This document shows positions 24,101-32,147 of a stretch of DNA of 38,779 nucleotides, piece after piece (positions within the stretch are counted from its first letter, which is position 1; the number at the start of each line of letters is the position of its first letter). The position numbers and the translations under genes were made by a program. The notes under the pieces were generated by a model. The model saw only the letters and a list, made by a program, of their open reading frames with translations. It was not told where the DNA came from and did not search any database. The DNA comes from JBCDGZ01 sp038750655 (GTDB lineage Bacteria > Bacteroidota > Bacteroidia > Chitinophagales > Saprospiraceae): positions 1 through 38,779 of the forward strand of contig JBCDGZ010000068.1 of assembly GCA_038750655.1 (NCBI GenBank), in the 5' to 3' direction.

Positions 24101-26090
24101 ATTCCTCAGTGTTGCCGTAGGCATCCCAGTGCAATCTGGCCATCTCGCCCGGCACCAGGTGCTCGCCACCGTAGGGGTAGGTCAGCACCACCTCCTCGCG
24201 CTGCTGCTCATAGACTAAGTAGTAGGATTGTGGGCCTTCGGGAATGCTCGTTCCCTGCACCAGCAGCTCATAGCGACCGGCCGGCGCATCGACCAGCGTT
24301 ACCTGCTCCATATTGTTCAATCGATCTACGCCGCGGCCGGCCGCGGCAGCCAGGCGTTTGGGGTCTGGCGTAGGGTCAAGCACCCAGGGCTGCAAGGTAT
24401 CGCCCTGCGGGCTTACCAGCAGTAAGTCCAGGTCATTGATCAAGTCGCGGCCGCTCAGCGACGACCCTTCGACATCGTGCCAGTAGATCATGACGCGCAG
24501 CTCCGCCGCAGTTGCCTCCAACAGTAACTCATGCCGCTCCCACTGCCCTTGCTCAACTGCGCTGCTTTGGTAGTTCTTTTGTTCCAATATCCCCAAGGCC
24601 CGACGGGCATTAATGCGCCCCCAGCCGTAGGAAAAATCGGGGCCTTTGGGGCCCAGGTCATCAGCAGTATTGAGGATGCAGGCTTTCATCAATGCTGATT
24701 CAGGCTCATTGCCGTCGTTTAACTCCCGATAGGCTTGATAGAGCTGAGCCAGGACGCCGGCCACGCCAGGTGCAGCAGCGGAGGTGCCTGTAGCGGGAGC
24801 ATAGGTATTGTTTGGTGCTGTGGACAGCTGTCCGCTGCCATTGGCGCTAATATCTGGTTTGATACGGCCATCTGTCGATGGGCCTCGGCTGCTGTTGTTG
24901 ACCCTTTGGTCTTCGGTATTTAAATTGGCAACAGCCAGTACGTTCTTGCCGACTTTGATGCCACCGGTGATATTACCCCAGCCAGCGCCAGCGCCATAGC
25001 CACAATCTTCGATGCCAGAGTTGCCGGCTGAAAAGACATGGATCAGGGCACCGTTTTCGCGGACCTGCTGATCGGCCATGCTGGTGAAGAGGGTGTAGCC
25101 TCGGTTGCAGCCGTCACCGTAGGAAGTGGAGGTGATGACCACTTCTTGGTGAATAGGGCTGGCGCTTCCGGTTTTGACGACATCGAATCGATTGTAAACA
25201 TGCAGGATAGCACCAGGGGCCATTCCCTGGATGCGAGGATTAAGATTGCCGGCGCCGGTTAGAATGCCGGCTACGATTTCGCCGTGCGGGCCGTCTTGCC
25301 CGCTATTAATGGCCTCCTGCTCCGTTCGTCCTCTGAAATCAATGTGGGGACCAATGGGGCCATCATCTCCAATGGCGACGTGCACTCCACTGCCATCGTA
25401 GGTCCTACCGCCGGGGAAAGCGTTGAATAAGACATTGGAGCGGTGGAAGCCTCGCCCGCCAGTATCTTCGGCGAGGGCGATGTCTGGGGCTTTTTCGATG
25501 TAGGCCACCGCAGGCAGGGCGCTAAGTGTATGTATTTTTTCTACTGAAGCATCTAACACTACAAAATGCTGCGCTGGATAATGCGCTAGAATTTCACATT
25601 CAGATTGTTTAAGCAGGTAATCAACCAGGGCAGGTTGTAGGTTACGGTGGTATTGTAAGGCAATTCGCTGTTGCTCTTTTTCTCCTAGGTCTGCAATCAC
25701 CATATCTCTCCCTTTGTATTCAGCACGAATGGGGAGCACTAGGCGCAGGCCCATTCGCTGTAACTGTCGTTGGCTAATATCGGCAGGAAGTGCCGCGATG
25801 TAGGCATTTTGGGGCAAGTACGAAAGCAATTCCACCCCCAGACCAGCTATTGCGGCCTTTTCGGCAGAACTGGGAATATGGTGAAATTGCAGAATTCGGT
25901 AGTAGTATCCACCGAGCAGTTCTGCCCGTTCAAAGGAAAGCTGCTGATCGTGAAATCTTATATTTTCGGGAAGGTATTGTGTACCAGACTTGAGGAATAA
26001 AGCAGGACCACTCACCACATTCTGCGCACTTGTAGACCAAACCAGGCACAATGCTATTAGTGTGGATAATATGGGTTCAACGCGGATCAT
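21180..26090 (-). CDS. Large secreted subtilisin-family (S8) protease with MAM/PKD domains and T9SS tail
   Basis: The 1636-residue product has a signal peptide (1-22), a propeptide-like region to about 205, and an S8 catalytic domain (about 215-505). The triad is D242 (VHVAIGDDGPIGPHIDF), H269 (DGPHGEIVAGILTG, in place of HGTHVAG) and S437 (GTSAAAPGVAG), with N357 in SAGNSG as oxyanion residue. Later parts: a jelly-roll-like region (510-640), a fibronectin III-like domain (about 730-815), two MAM/jelly-roll domains (about 927-1107 and 1203-1375), three PKD domains (about 1115-1200, 1380-1463, 1467-1540; WDFGDGEF in the last) and a T9SS sorting tail (about 1550-1636, VYPNPAQSTLFF). It is likely an extracellular protease for protein scavenging or processing, monocistronic. 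Confidence 0.93.
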   Translation of the reverse strand: MIRVEPILSTLIALCLVWSTSAQNVVSGPALFLKSGTQYLPENIRFHDQQLSFERAELLGGYYYRILQFHHIPSSAEKAAIAGLGVELLSYLPQNAYIAALPADISQRQLQRMGLRLVLPIRAEYKGRDMVIADLGEKEQQRIALQYHRNLQPALVDYLLKQSECEILAHYPAQHFVVLDASVEKIHTLSALPAVAYIEKAPDIALAEDTGGRGFHRSNVLFNAFPGGRTYDGSGVHVAIGDDGPIGPHIDFRGRTEQEAINSGQDGPHGEIVAGILTGAGNLNPRIQGMAPGAILHVYNRFDVVKTGSASPIHQEVVITSTSYGDGCNRGYTLFTSMADQQVRENGALIHVFSAGNSGIEDCGYGAGAGWGNITGGIKVGKNVLAVANLNTEDQRVNNSSRGPSTDGRIKPDISANGSGQLSTAPNNTYAPATGTSAAAPGVAGVLAQLYQAYRELNDGNEPESALMKACILNTADDLGPKGPDFSYGWGRINARRALGILEQKNYQSSAVEQGQWERHELLLEATAAELRVMIYWHDVEGSSLSGRDLINDLDLLLVSPQGDTLQPWVLDPTPDPKRLAAAAGRGVDRLNNMEQVTLVDAPAGRYELLVQGTSIPEGPQSYYLVYEQQREEVVLTYPYGGEHLVPGEMARLHWDAYGNTEEFRLSFSVDDGNSWELIDQVPGHQRMYEWTVPDRVGGLTRVKVSRGASSDVSKASFSIFNIPDHLQVDRVCPRFTRLSWNVVEEATAYVVYRLGEHYMDSIATVTNTNIDILNYDPSIEQWYSVQAIGADGARSRRAVAVSDGIGLMDCEVDIDVGLVKINSPATVTYQNCFDNALPVSVNIKNTGSRLRADFPVCYQLDGQAVVCEQYDRTIPSGITINYTFDCALAGMATGEHQLKIWTAMPEDEAVFNDTLVQYLRVSDSELIQLPYFEYFEDFPFCPSNDQCIGSCALAKGWTNAKNRQEDHIDWRVSKGPTPTYGTGPSTDQNTRSEEGQYLYLEGSGGCYGRQATLMSPCFDLSNVSNPVLSFWYHMYGADMGELRVHLFEGQEWHSNIVLPIEGDQGNRWQKALIDLSSLAGKSVSIQFAGTTGTSYLTDIAIDNVALFDANSPPVSAFTVSQLSSCPGEEIQLSDNSFNSPTEWLWEFSPANSVVFLEGTSAASPNPKIYFTSEGLYSVSLTTSNSFGSNQTTSVSFISIFEGMNMPVKEDFELPTALASRSWTVNNPDDFISWAILPVIGKSGTIGKSIYVANHSYNVPGQRDELVSEAIDLTDARRPYLRFDYSYSEYTSQYKDELQVLLAPDCGDLFTQYLFNKKGADLSTVDFNSTNWLPRKGSDWQTAVIDLGDYVGQSVMLKFVNICGFGNNLYLDNILVYEEEDFPQANFSLKTSGDSLAICTAATVQFESTTVGGQDNVYTWDFGEAAMPRQASGPGPHEVQYTQAGNYFARLKVSNTLGQSESWRPVEITPSTTAAFSFEIQQQQVEFFNESIAADSFYWDFGDGEFSTSQHPVHDYASDSSYTVRLEAYNACGSAIFSQEIKVTTSIAQPTISPGIRVYPNPAQSTLFFSSDDHRFQRVAVAIYDLRGQLLFHREGLELGLQQVQPLDITALVAGTYFLRISNGVEVQTRRVLIYR

Positions 26091-26212
26091 TCAATGTATC
26101 CTGTCCTTAGGACTTAAATCTCTAATACTATAAAAGCTTGCTGAAGATAGGGGATAATTGCAGAAACTACAAATATTAGGCCGTAAAGACCCTGTCAAAT
26201 AAAAGAAAATTT

Positions 26213-27241
26213 TTATGCCAGTGGCAAAAGAGAAGGGCGAAACTGGACGGCTTCGGCTTGTAAAAACTGAGCCCCCGTTTCCTGAATCGTTTGCAGAAGA
26301 GGAAGGTATTTAAAGTTCAATTGATCCAGTGATTTTTTGTTGCTGTACACATAAGTCTTGGCCGTCATCTGTACCATTTCCCGGGTCAAAAGAGGCTTGG
26401 TGTTGGTCAATTTACTCACCGGCCAAATCAAGCGCCAAGCCAACTCTCCTACCCAATTGGGCAGCTGGTATTGGGGAGCGCCCTTTTTCAGGCTATCGGC
26501 AACCATCGTAAAAAGGTTTTTGTAATCGCAGTTTTCGCTGACGGCAATAAAGCGTTCCCCTGCAATATTACTTTCCATCAACTGCAAGCACATTCTGGCA
26601 ACATCTCGAACATCAACATAACCAGAGCCGCCACCGGGGAAAAACTGTAGCCCTTTCCAGACCCGTTGGAACATCACCGAAGTACCACGATCCCAAAATC
26701 CACTGCCTATAATCACCCCAGGGTTGATGATCACCGCAGGCAGGCCTTCGGCGATGCCTCGCCAGACTTCCTGCTCGGCCAGGTACTTGCTGATGGCATA
26801 ATTAGAATTGTACTTACTGCGCTCCCAGCTGTACTTCTCATCAATCGTCCGGGATTCCTTCGTGCGGCCGATGGCTGCAATAGAACTGGTATACAGCATC
26901 TTCTCCACCCCCGCATCCAAAGCCATATTGACCACATTGGCCGTTCCTTCGTAGTTGACCTGCCGCATCAGCTGATTGTCCCGAGGGTCCATCGAAATGA
27001 TGGCGGCACAGTGGTACAGCAGCTCCACCCCATCCAGCGCCTCTTCCAAAGAGAAAATATCCAAAATATCTCCTTCTATCCAAGTCACCCGATCCCGAAT
27101 ATCCTCCACCAGGTTCCAGGGGCTGCTGTGGCGATGCAGCGCCGAGATATTGGTATAGCCCCGATCGAGTAAATAACGCAGTAAATACGCCCCAACAAAT
27201 CCGGTAGCTCCAGTGACCAATATGCGTTTATTCTTATCCAT
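26213..27241 (-). CDS. NAD(P)-dependent epimerase/dehydratase (extended SDR)
   Basis: The 342-residue protein has an N-terminal Rossmann motif TGATGFVGAYL (residues 10-20), the HCAA segment (77-80), and the catalytic set S119/S120 (YTSSIAAIG), Y148 and K152 (SNYAISKYLAEQ). This is typical of extended short-chain dehydrogenases/reductases acting on nucleotide sugars, flavonoid-type or aldehyde substrates; VVIINPGVIIG-like and GYVDVRDVA segments are also conserved in the group. Substrate cannot be told. Its ATG immediately follows the anmK stop (TGA then ATG, no gap), so translation is probably coupled and it is the last gene of a three-gene operon. Confidence 0.9.
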   Translation of the reverse strand: MDKNKRILVTGATGFVGAYLLRYLLDRGYTNISALHRHSSPWNLVEDIRDRVTWIEGDILDIFSLEEALDGVELLYHCAAIISMDPRDNQLMRQVNYEGTANVVNMALDAGVEKMLYTSSIAAIGRTKESRTIDEKYSWERSKYNSNYAISKYLAEQEVWRGIAEGLPAVIINPGVIIGSGFWDRGTSVMFQRVWKGLQFFPGGGSGYVDVRDVARMCLQLMESNIAGERFIAVSENCDYKNLFTMVADSLKKGAPQYQLPNWVGELAWRLIWPVSKLTNTKPLLTREMVQMTAKTYVYSNKKSLDQLNFKYLPLLQTIQETGAQFLQAEAVQFRPSLLPLA

Positions 27242-28363
27242 TCAGATCATTTTTGTGTGGCCTTGATAAATGGCGCCGCCGATGGCATCGCGCGCACTGC
27301 CCGTAACTGATTGTAGGCAATTGCTGCGGTTTTCTAGGCGCAATACGCCCATCAGGGCCATCAATAGGGCCTCTTTGTAGGCAATGATATGGGCTTGGGG
27401 CAGGACGATTTCGACTTGCTCGGCCCGGCAGTGCTCCCGCAGTCGCTCCATTAAAAAGTCATTCATGGCACCGCCCCCGGTCGCCAGCAGGCGGTACGAG
27501 GGTTGGGCCAGTTGTTCCTGCTGCTTAATTTGCCTTATGGATAGAACAAGCTGTCGAGCCAGCTGTTCACAGGCGGTACGAAGGCGGTCTTCTACGCTTG
27601 CCGAGTAGTTGAGGTAGTGGGGTATTATCTGCTCTTGTACCCACTGATTGTCCAGCGATTTGGGCCAGGGACTGGTGAAGTAGGGCAGTTGATCGACGCT
27701 GGCTAGCAGCTCGGGTAGCACCTGTCCCTGCGCAGCAAGGGCTCCCTCAGCGTCGTACTCAAGGCCCCGAAGGGCGGCCAGGGCGTTGAGCACCTGATTG
27801 GCCCCGCCGATGTCGAAGGCGATGGTGCGATCAGCGATTTGGGCGGAGATGTTGGCGATGCCACCCAGGTTGAGGTAGAAATCGTAGTTGCCAAAGAGCA
27901 GGCGGTCGGCGATGGGTGCCAGCGGCGCTCCCTGCCCTCCGAGCGCCGTATCCTGGGTCCGAAAGTCACAGATGACCGGTAGGCCACTGCGGGCCGCCAA
28001 GGCTGCACCGTCACCAATCTGTACGGTCAGCCGCCATTCCGCTGGGTAGTGGAATACGGTGTGGCCGTGGCTGGCGATAAAGTCAGCAGCAAAGGGATGG
28101 GCAGCGAGGAATTGATCCAGCAACTCGGCGCAGTAGTGCCCAAAATCACAGTGGGTACGGGCGAATTGTAGCGCAGGGGCTTGCGGGAGCTGGCGCAGCC
28201 GGGACTGCCATTCCGCAGAAAAGGGCAGCGTTTGTCCCGCCTCTAAGGCCCATACCAGCTCTGGATTTTCATCGTTCAGCTCAAAAGAACAGGCCGCAAT
28301 ATCTAGTCCATCCAGCGAGCTGCCGGACATCATTCCGAGAACTTTATAGTGCCGTTTGGCCAT
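27242..28363 (-). CDS. anmK: Anhydro-N-acetylmuramic acid kinase
   Basis: Phosphorylates and opens 1,6-anhydro-N-acetylmuramic acid to MurNAc-6-phosphate in peptidoglycan recycling; cytoplasmic, ATP-dependent. The 373-residue length is normal. Hallmarks: GMMSGSSLDGLDIA near the N-terminus, ASHGHTVFHYP, QIGDGAALA, the catalytic-region sequence CDFRTQDTALGGQGAPLAP, LNLGGIANIS, FDIGGANQVLNAL, and LLATGGGAMNDFLMERL in the C-terminal lobe. It starts 8 bp after the cytochrome c lipoprotein stop and ends exactly at the start of the SDR gene. No murQ or amiD-like gene is in the window, so the rest of the recycling route lies elsewhere. Confidence 0.95.
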   Translation of the reverse strand: MAKRHYKVLGMMSGSSLDGLDIAACSFELNDENPELVWALEAGQTLPFSAEWQSRLRQLPQAPALQFARTHCDFGHYCAELLDQFLAAHPFAADFIASHGHTVFHYPAEWRLTVQIGDGAALAARSGLPVICDFRTQDTALGGQGAPLAPIADRLLFGNYDFYLNLGGIANISAQIADRTIAFDIGGANQVLNALAALRGLEYDAEGALAAQGQVLPELLASVDQLPYFTSPWPKSLDNQWVQEQIIPHYLNYSASVEDRLRTACEQLARQLVLSIRQIKQQEQLAQPSYRLLATGGGAMNDFLMERLREHCRAEQVEIVLPQAHIIAYKEALLMALMGVLRLENRSNCLQSVTGSARDAIGGAIYQGHTKMI

Positions 28364-28371
28364 TCTTAAAT

Positions 28372-28689
28372 TTAAATTTTTCCTTTGGTCAATTGTAAAG
28401 TGTAAGCGGCTACATTTTTGATTTCCTCTACGTTGAGTACCCCTTTGAAGGGAACCATCATATTTTTACCCTTAGTAATAATTTCAATGCGTTCGTTTAG
28501 GGTCATTTCAGATTGGGTAAAGTCCTTAGCACCATTCATCTGCAGCTCTCCCTTAGCTCCGTGGCAGGCCACGCAGAATTTTTCATACGTTGCTTTGCCC
28601 TCAGCAATTTGCTCCGAAGAAGGGCCTTCAGAGCCGCAGGCGATAACAAAAGCCGCCAGGACGATGAATAGGGTTGATAGACGCAACAT
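28372..28689 (-). CDS. Small c-type cytochrome lipoprotein
   Basis: The 105-residue product has a lipoprotein signal (AAFVIAC, lipidated Cys18) and a class I cytochrome c fold: haem-binding CVACH (C39, C42, H43) and a distal methionine in KNMMVPFKGVL (M77 or M78). It probably carries single electrons in the periplasm while anchored to a membrane. It is the first gene of the operon with anmK and the SDR gene; the functional link is not obvious and may be only co-transcription. The start at 28689 is the ATG nearest the signal peptide. Confidence 0.9.
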   Translation of the reverse strand: MLRLSTLFIVLAAFVIACGSEGPSSEQIAEGKATYEKFCVACHGAKGELQMNGAKDFTQSEMTLNERIEIITKGKNMMVPFKGVLNVEEIKNVAAYTLQLTKGKI

Positions 28690-28780
28690 GTACTAGAAAA
28701 TTAGAAAGATTCTGTAAACCGGCTGTAATGTATCATTTTGCCCGAATAAAAGAAAACAGTCCCCAAAAATAAATCGTCGC

Positions 28781-28854
28781 TGCTGTCACCTAACGGGTCA
28801 GATTGACAGGTGCAGCACGGGCCGTGATCCTCCAATCAGCCATTTCCATTGGAG
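28781..28854. promoter_or_regulatory. Two inverted repeats in the cytochrome c / tetR divergent spacer
   Basis: TGCTGTCACCT (28781-28791) pairs with AGGTGCAGCA (28808-28817) with one bulge; CTCCAAT (28830-28836) pairs perfectly with ATTGGAG (28848-28854). They sit between divergent genes and could be operators or terminator-like structures; neither has a T run long enough for a firm terminator call. Confidence 0.35.
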
Positions 28855-28889
28855 TAGAAAAATATTTCGCTAAAAAACTAAAAAAACCC

Positions 28890-28941
28890 AGGAAACTTTG
28901 AAACCCAAAATCGTTTCCTATGTTTTTATGATATACCTTTG
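28890..28941 (+). promoter_or_regulatory. Candidate operator and promoter of the tetR-efflux operon
   Basis: The inverted repeat AGGAAAC (28890-28896) with GTTTCCT (28913-28919), 16 nt apart, is followed by TACCTTTG (28934-28941), an exact match to the Bacteroidota -7 consensus TAnnTTTG, 24 bp before the tetR start. A clear -33 TTTG at the right spacing is not seen; the right arm of the repeat occupies that place. This is a reasonable autoregulation site for the TetR protein. Confidence 0.45.
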
Positions 28942-28964
28942 CCCGCGTAATTACAAAAACATCA

Positions 28965-29573
28965 ATGGAATCAAAACAGCAGCTATTTACTCAGGTGGAA
29001 AACCTGTTTATGCGCTATGGTATCAAGAGTGTTACTATGGATGATGTTGCTCGTAGTCTAGGGATTTCCAAAAAAACGCTCTACCAGTTTGTAGAAAACA
29101 AGGCAGATTTACTCCAAAAAATATGTCATCAGCACATCCTAGAAGAGAAAAAGGCGATGGATGCGATCATGATGGCTTCTAAGGATGCAGTACACGAAAT
29201 ATTGGGTATTGCTCGCTACGTGACGGAGTTGCTGCGGAAAACCTCCCCGACCATGGTCTACGATATGCGCAAGTACTATAGAGATACCTGGCAGTTGATG
29301 GAAAGCCTGCACCAGCAGCACATCTATCAAGTCATTAAATCCAACCTCGAAAGAGGCATCAGCGAGGGGTACTACCGAGAGGGTCTCAATGCCGATATTG
29401 TGGCCAAACTCTATGTGGGTAAGACCTCTTTGGTGGTTGACGAGGCATTGTTTCCTATTCGGGAATACAATATGGAAATACTTTTTCGCGAATATATCCG
29501 ATACCACATTCATGGAGTCGCCTCCAAAAAAGGAATGAAACTTTTAGAAAAATACACCAAAAATAAGTTATGA
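28965..29573 (+). CDS. TetR/AcrR-family transcriptional regulator
   Basis: The 202-residue protein has the family's N-terminal helix-turn-helix (about 20-46: YGIKSVTMDDVARSLGISKK then TLYQFVENKADLL) followed by an all-helical ligand-binding and dimer domain without a recognisable ligand motif. It is the first gene of the operon and its stop overlaps the tolC-like start (ATGA), so it is co-expressed with the pump it presumably represses. An inverted repeat upstream (28890-28919) is a candidate self-binding site. Ligand unknown. Confidence 0.93.
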   Translation: MESKQQLFTQVENLFMRYGIKSVTMDDVARSLGISKKTLYQFVENKADLLQKICHQHILEEKKAMDAIMMASKDAVHEILGIARYVTELLRKTSPTMVYDMRKYYRDTWQLMESLHQQHIYQVIKSNLERGISEGYYREGLNADIVAKLYVGKTSLVVDEALFPIREYNMEILFREYIRYHIHGVASKKGMKLLEKYTKNKL

Positions 29574-30919
29574 CGCGCCTAATTGTTTACCTATTATTTT
29601 GCCTACCGCTGGTTCCCTTATCGGCTCAGGAGGTACCGCAAATGAGCCTAAAAGAGGCGGTAGGCTATGCTTATGAGCATGACAAAAGCATAGAAAATGC
29701 TCGCCTCAATATCGAGGATGCCGACCAGCAAATTGTTGAGAATAGAGCTATTGGCTTACCCAAAATCAACGCATCGGTCGATTACCAATACTTTTTTCAA
29801 ATTCCTGTTTCTGTACTACCCGAAGCCTTTGAAGAAATCGTCAAGGCCGGAAACGGTGGTGAGCTGCCCGAGGGCTTCTCGCGGCAAGCAGAATTTGCCT
29901 TTCGCAACAATTTTAACCTGGGGGCAGAGCTGAACACGATGATCTTCGATGGCAGCTACTTTATTGGCCTGCGGGCGGCCCGCCTCTACCGCGAGTACGT
30001 CGGACAGGAGATGGTCGCTACCCAAAAAGACCTGCAAAACCGAGTGGTGGAAGCCTATCTTCCGCCTCTAATTCTCAAGGAAAATCTGGGTATTCTCGAC
30101 AAAAATATCAGCAATCTGGAAAAGCTACTCAACGAGACCCGGGAGACCTATAAAGCGGGCTTTGTCGAACAATTGGATGTAGACCGACTCGAACTCTCTT
30201 TGGCCAATCTTCAAGTGGAAAAAGACAACCTCGAACGCCAGAAAGAAGTCACCATCAATGTCCTCAAACTCACCATCGGCTATCCCATCGACGAGCCACT
30301 AGAAGTTTCTGATGAAATTGATGATTTGCTGGAAGCAGCCACTCCCGATGATCTGGAGGGGCCAATTAACTTTTATGGCCGCCCTGAGTACAAGGTCGCC
30401 GAACTGGGCGTCACCCTCAATCAACTCAACATCGATCGCTATCGTTCTGGATACCTGCCCGACCTCAGAGGCTTCGCCAACTGGCAATACGGCTACCAAG
30501 GCAATGAACTCTTCCGAGGCGACGGCTTCTGGGCTCCCAACACCCTAGCCGGCATTCGGCTCAACATTCCAATCTTCGACGGGTTTGACCGAAAGGCGAA
30601 GGTGCAGCGCGCCCGTGTAGCGATGGCCATTTCTCAAAACCAAAAAATAGACTTGGAACGCGTCATCACCCTGGAGATTCAAAATGCGCGTATTGATTAC
30701 CGCAGTGCCCAAGAACGGGTCGCTAGCCAAAAGAAAAACTTGGAATTGGCCGACAGAATTTACCAGACCACCCAAATCAAATACCGCGAAGGGGTCGGCT
30801 CTAGTCTGGAAGTTACCCAAGCCGAGCAAGGTCTTTACCAAACCCAACAAAATTACACTCAGGCACTCTTCGAGTTGCTTGTCGCTAAATCAACCTTATA
30901 TAGAGCTTTGGGCAAATAA
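29570..30919 (+). CDS. TolC-family outer membrane efflux protein
   Basis: The 449-residue product has a signal peptide (about 1-20, ending PLSAQ) and two homologous halves of long coiled-coil helices, the TolC/OEP layout. Typical features are MSLKEAVGYAYEHDKSIENARLN at the start of the mature protein, repeated Ala/Glu/Gln-rich helices, and the C-terminal YREGVGSSLEVTQAEQGLYQ motif that marks the second repeat. It forms the outer-membrane duct for the RND pump encoded two genes downstream. It overlaps tetR by four bases and is followed by the adaptor after 32 bp. Confidence 0.94.
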   Translation: MTRLIVYLLFCLPLVPLSAQEVPQMSLKEAVGYAYEHDKSIENARLNIEDADQQIVENRAIGLPKINASVDYQYFFQIPVSVLPEAFEEIVKAGNGGELPEGFSRQAEFAFRNNFNLGAELNTMIFDGSYFIGLRAARLYREYVGQEMVATQKDLQNRVVEAYLPPLILKENLGILDKNISNLEKLLNETRETYKAGFVEQLDVDRLELSLANLQVEKDNLERQKEVTINVLKLTIGYPIDEPLEVSDEIDDLLEAATPDDLEGPINFYGRPEYKVAELGVTLNQLNIDRYRSGYLPDLRGFANWQYGYQGNELFRGDGFWAPNTLAGIRLNIPIFDGFDRKAKVQRARVAMAISQNQKIDLERVITLEIQNARIDYRSAQERVASQKKNLELADRIYQTTQIKYREGVGSSLEVTQAEQGLYQTQQNYTQALFELLVAKSTLYRALGK

Positions 30920-30951
30920 GCCCGCTACCAAACTTATTAAAAGATACTCTA

Positions 30952-32136
30952 ATGAAATACCTAGCATTCCCCATCTTATTCTTATTAATACTGGCGAGCT
31001 GCCAGGCCCCTACTCCTGAGCCGGAAGGACTGGAAGGCAAAAAAGCCCTGCTCAAAGAAAAGAAAACAGCACTGATGGCCCTAAAAAAAGAAGTCCAGGA
31101 ACTGGAACTCGAAGTTCAGGACCTCGACACGGTACAGATGGAAAAGCCTCGCCGGTTGGTGACTACGCAAAAAGTCGCCCGGAAGGACTTCAAACGCTTT
31201 GTCGAAATTCAGGCCAATGTCGAATCGGATGATGTCGTCATGGCCAGTAGCGAAACAGGGGGGCGTATTCTGAAGGTCAATTTTAAAGAAGGCCAAAGCA
31301 TCCGCCAGGGCCAACTGGTCGCTACGATCGACCTGGAAAGCATCAACAAGCAAATCGCCGAGCTGGAAACGTCTAAACAATTAGCTGTCGATGTCTACGA
31401 CCGTCAAAAGCGCCTCTGGGACCAGAATATCGGCTCAGAAATGCAATACCTCAAGGCCAAGAACGATGTGGAGCGCCTGGATAAAAGTCTGGAAACACTG
31501 CGTTTCCAACTGACCAAAGCCAAGGTCTATTCGCCTATCTCTGGCATCGTCGATATGGTTTTTCTCAAGGGAGGCGAGATGTCGGCCCCCGGCACCCCGA
31601 TTTTGCAGATTCTCAACACCAATAAAGTAAAAGTGGTCGCCGATGTCCCGGAGAACTATTTGGGTAAGATTCGCCGCGGCGAGCGCGTTTCGGTCAAATT
31701 TCCGGCGCTGGATAAGGAGATCAATGCCAAGGTCAGCTTGATTGGCCGCACCATCGATCCGTCGAACCGCACCTTCGCCGTAGAGGTGATGGTCCCTAAT
31801 GGCAACGGTACTTTGAAGCCCAATCTGCTGGCCATGATGATGATCAATGACTATTCTGCTGATGATGTGGTCACCATTCCGCTAGAAATGGTGCAACAAG
31901 AGGTGGACGGTCGCAACTATGTTTACCTTGCTGGCCAAAGCAGCGAAGGACAGATTGCCCAAAAAGCTTATGTAGAAATGGGCGAGAGCTTCGATGGGGA
32001 GATTATCATCACCTCTGGCCTGAAGGGCGGCGAAGAGCTGATTATGGACGGCGCCAGGGGCCTGGCGAATAACGAATTAATTGAAATCAAAGCGCCTGCT
32101 GCCACCTCTGCATCAGCAGATAATGCAAACAGTTAA
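30952..32136 (+). CDS. RND efflux periplasmic adaptor (membrane fusion protein), lipoprotein
   Basis: The 394-residue protein links the inner-membrane RND pump to the TolC duct. It has a lipoprotein signal (LLILASC, Cys17), a coiled coil just after it (Lys/Glu-rich, about 25-60), a biotinyl/lipoyl-like hairpin domain (GGRILKVNFKEGQSIRQGQL and VYSPISGIVDMVFLKGGEM flanking a helical hairpin), a beta-barrel domain (VKVVADVPENYLGKIRRGE) and a membrane-proximal domain to the C-terminus. The additional N-terminal coiled coil is common in Bacteroidota adaptors. It is followed by the RND gene after 11 bp. Confidence 0.93.
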   Translation: MKYLAFPILFLLILASCQAPTPEPEGLEGKKALLKEKKTALMALKKEVQELELEVQDLDTVQMEKPRRLVTTQKVARKDFKRFVEIQANVESDDVVMASSETGGRILKVNFKEGQSIRQGQLVATIDLESINKQIAELETSKQLAVDVYDRQKRLWDQNIGSEMQYLKAKNDVERLDKSLETLRFQLTKAKVYSPISGIVDMVFLKGGEMSAPGTPILQILNTNKVKVVADVPENYLGKIRRGERVSVKFPALDKEINAKVSLIGRTIDPSNRTFAVEVMVPNGNGTLKPNLLAMMMINDYSADDVVTIPLEMVQQEVDGRNYVYLAGQSSEGQIAQKAYVEMGESFDGEIIITSGLKGGEELIMDGARGLANNELIEIKAPAATSASADNANS

Positions 32137-32147
32137 AAGACTAAGCC

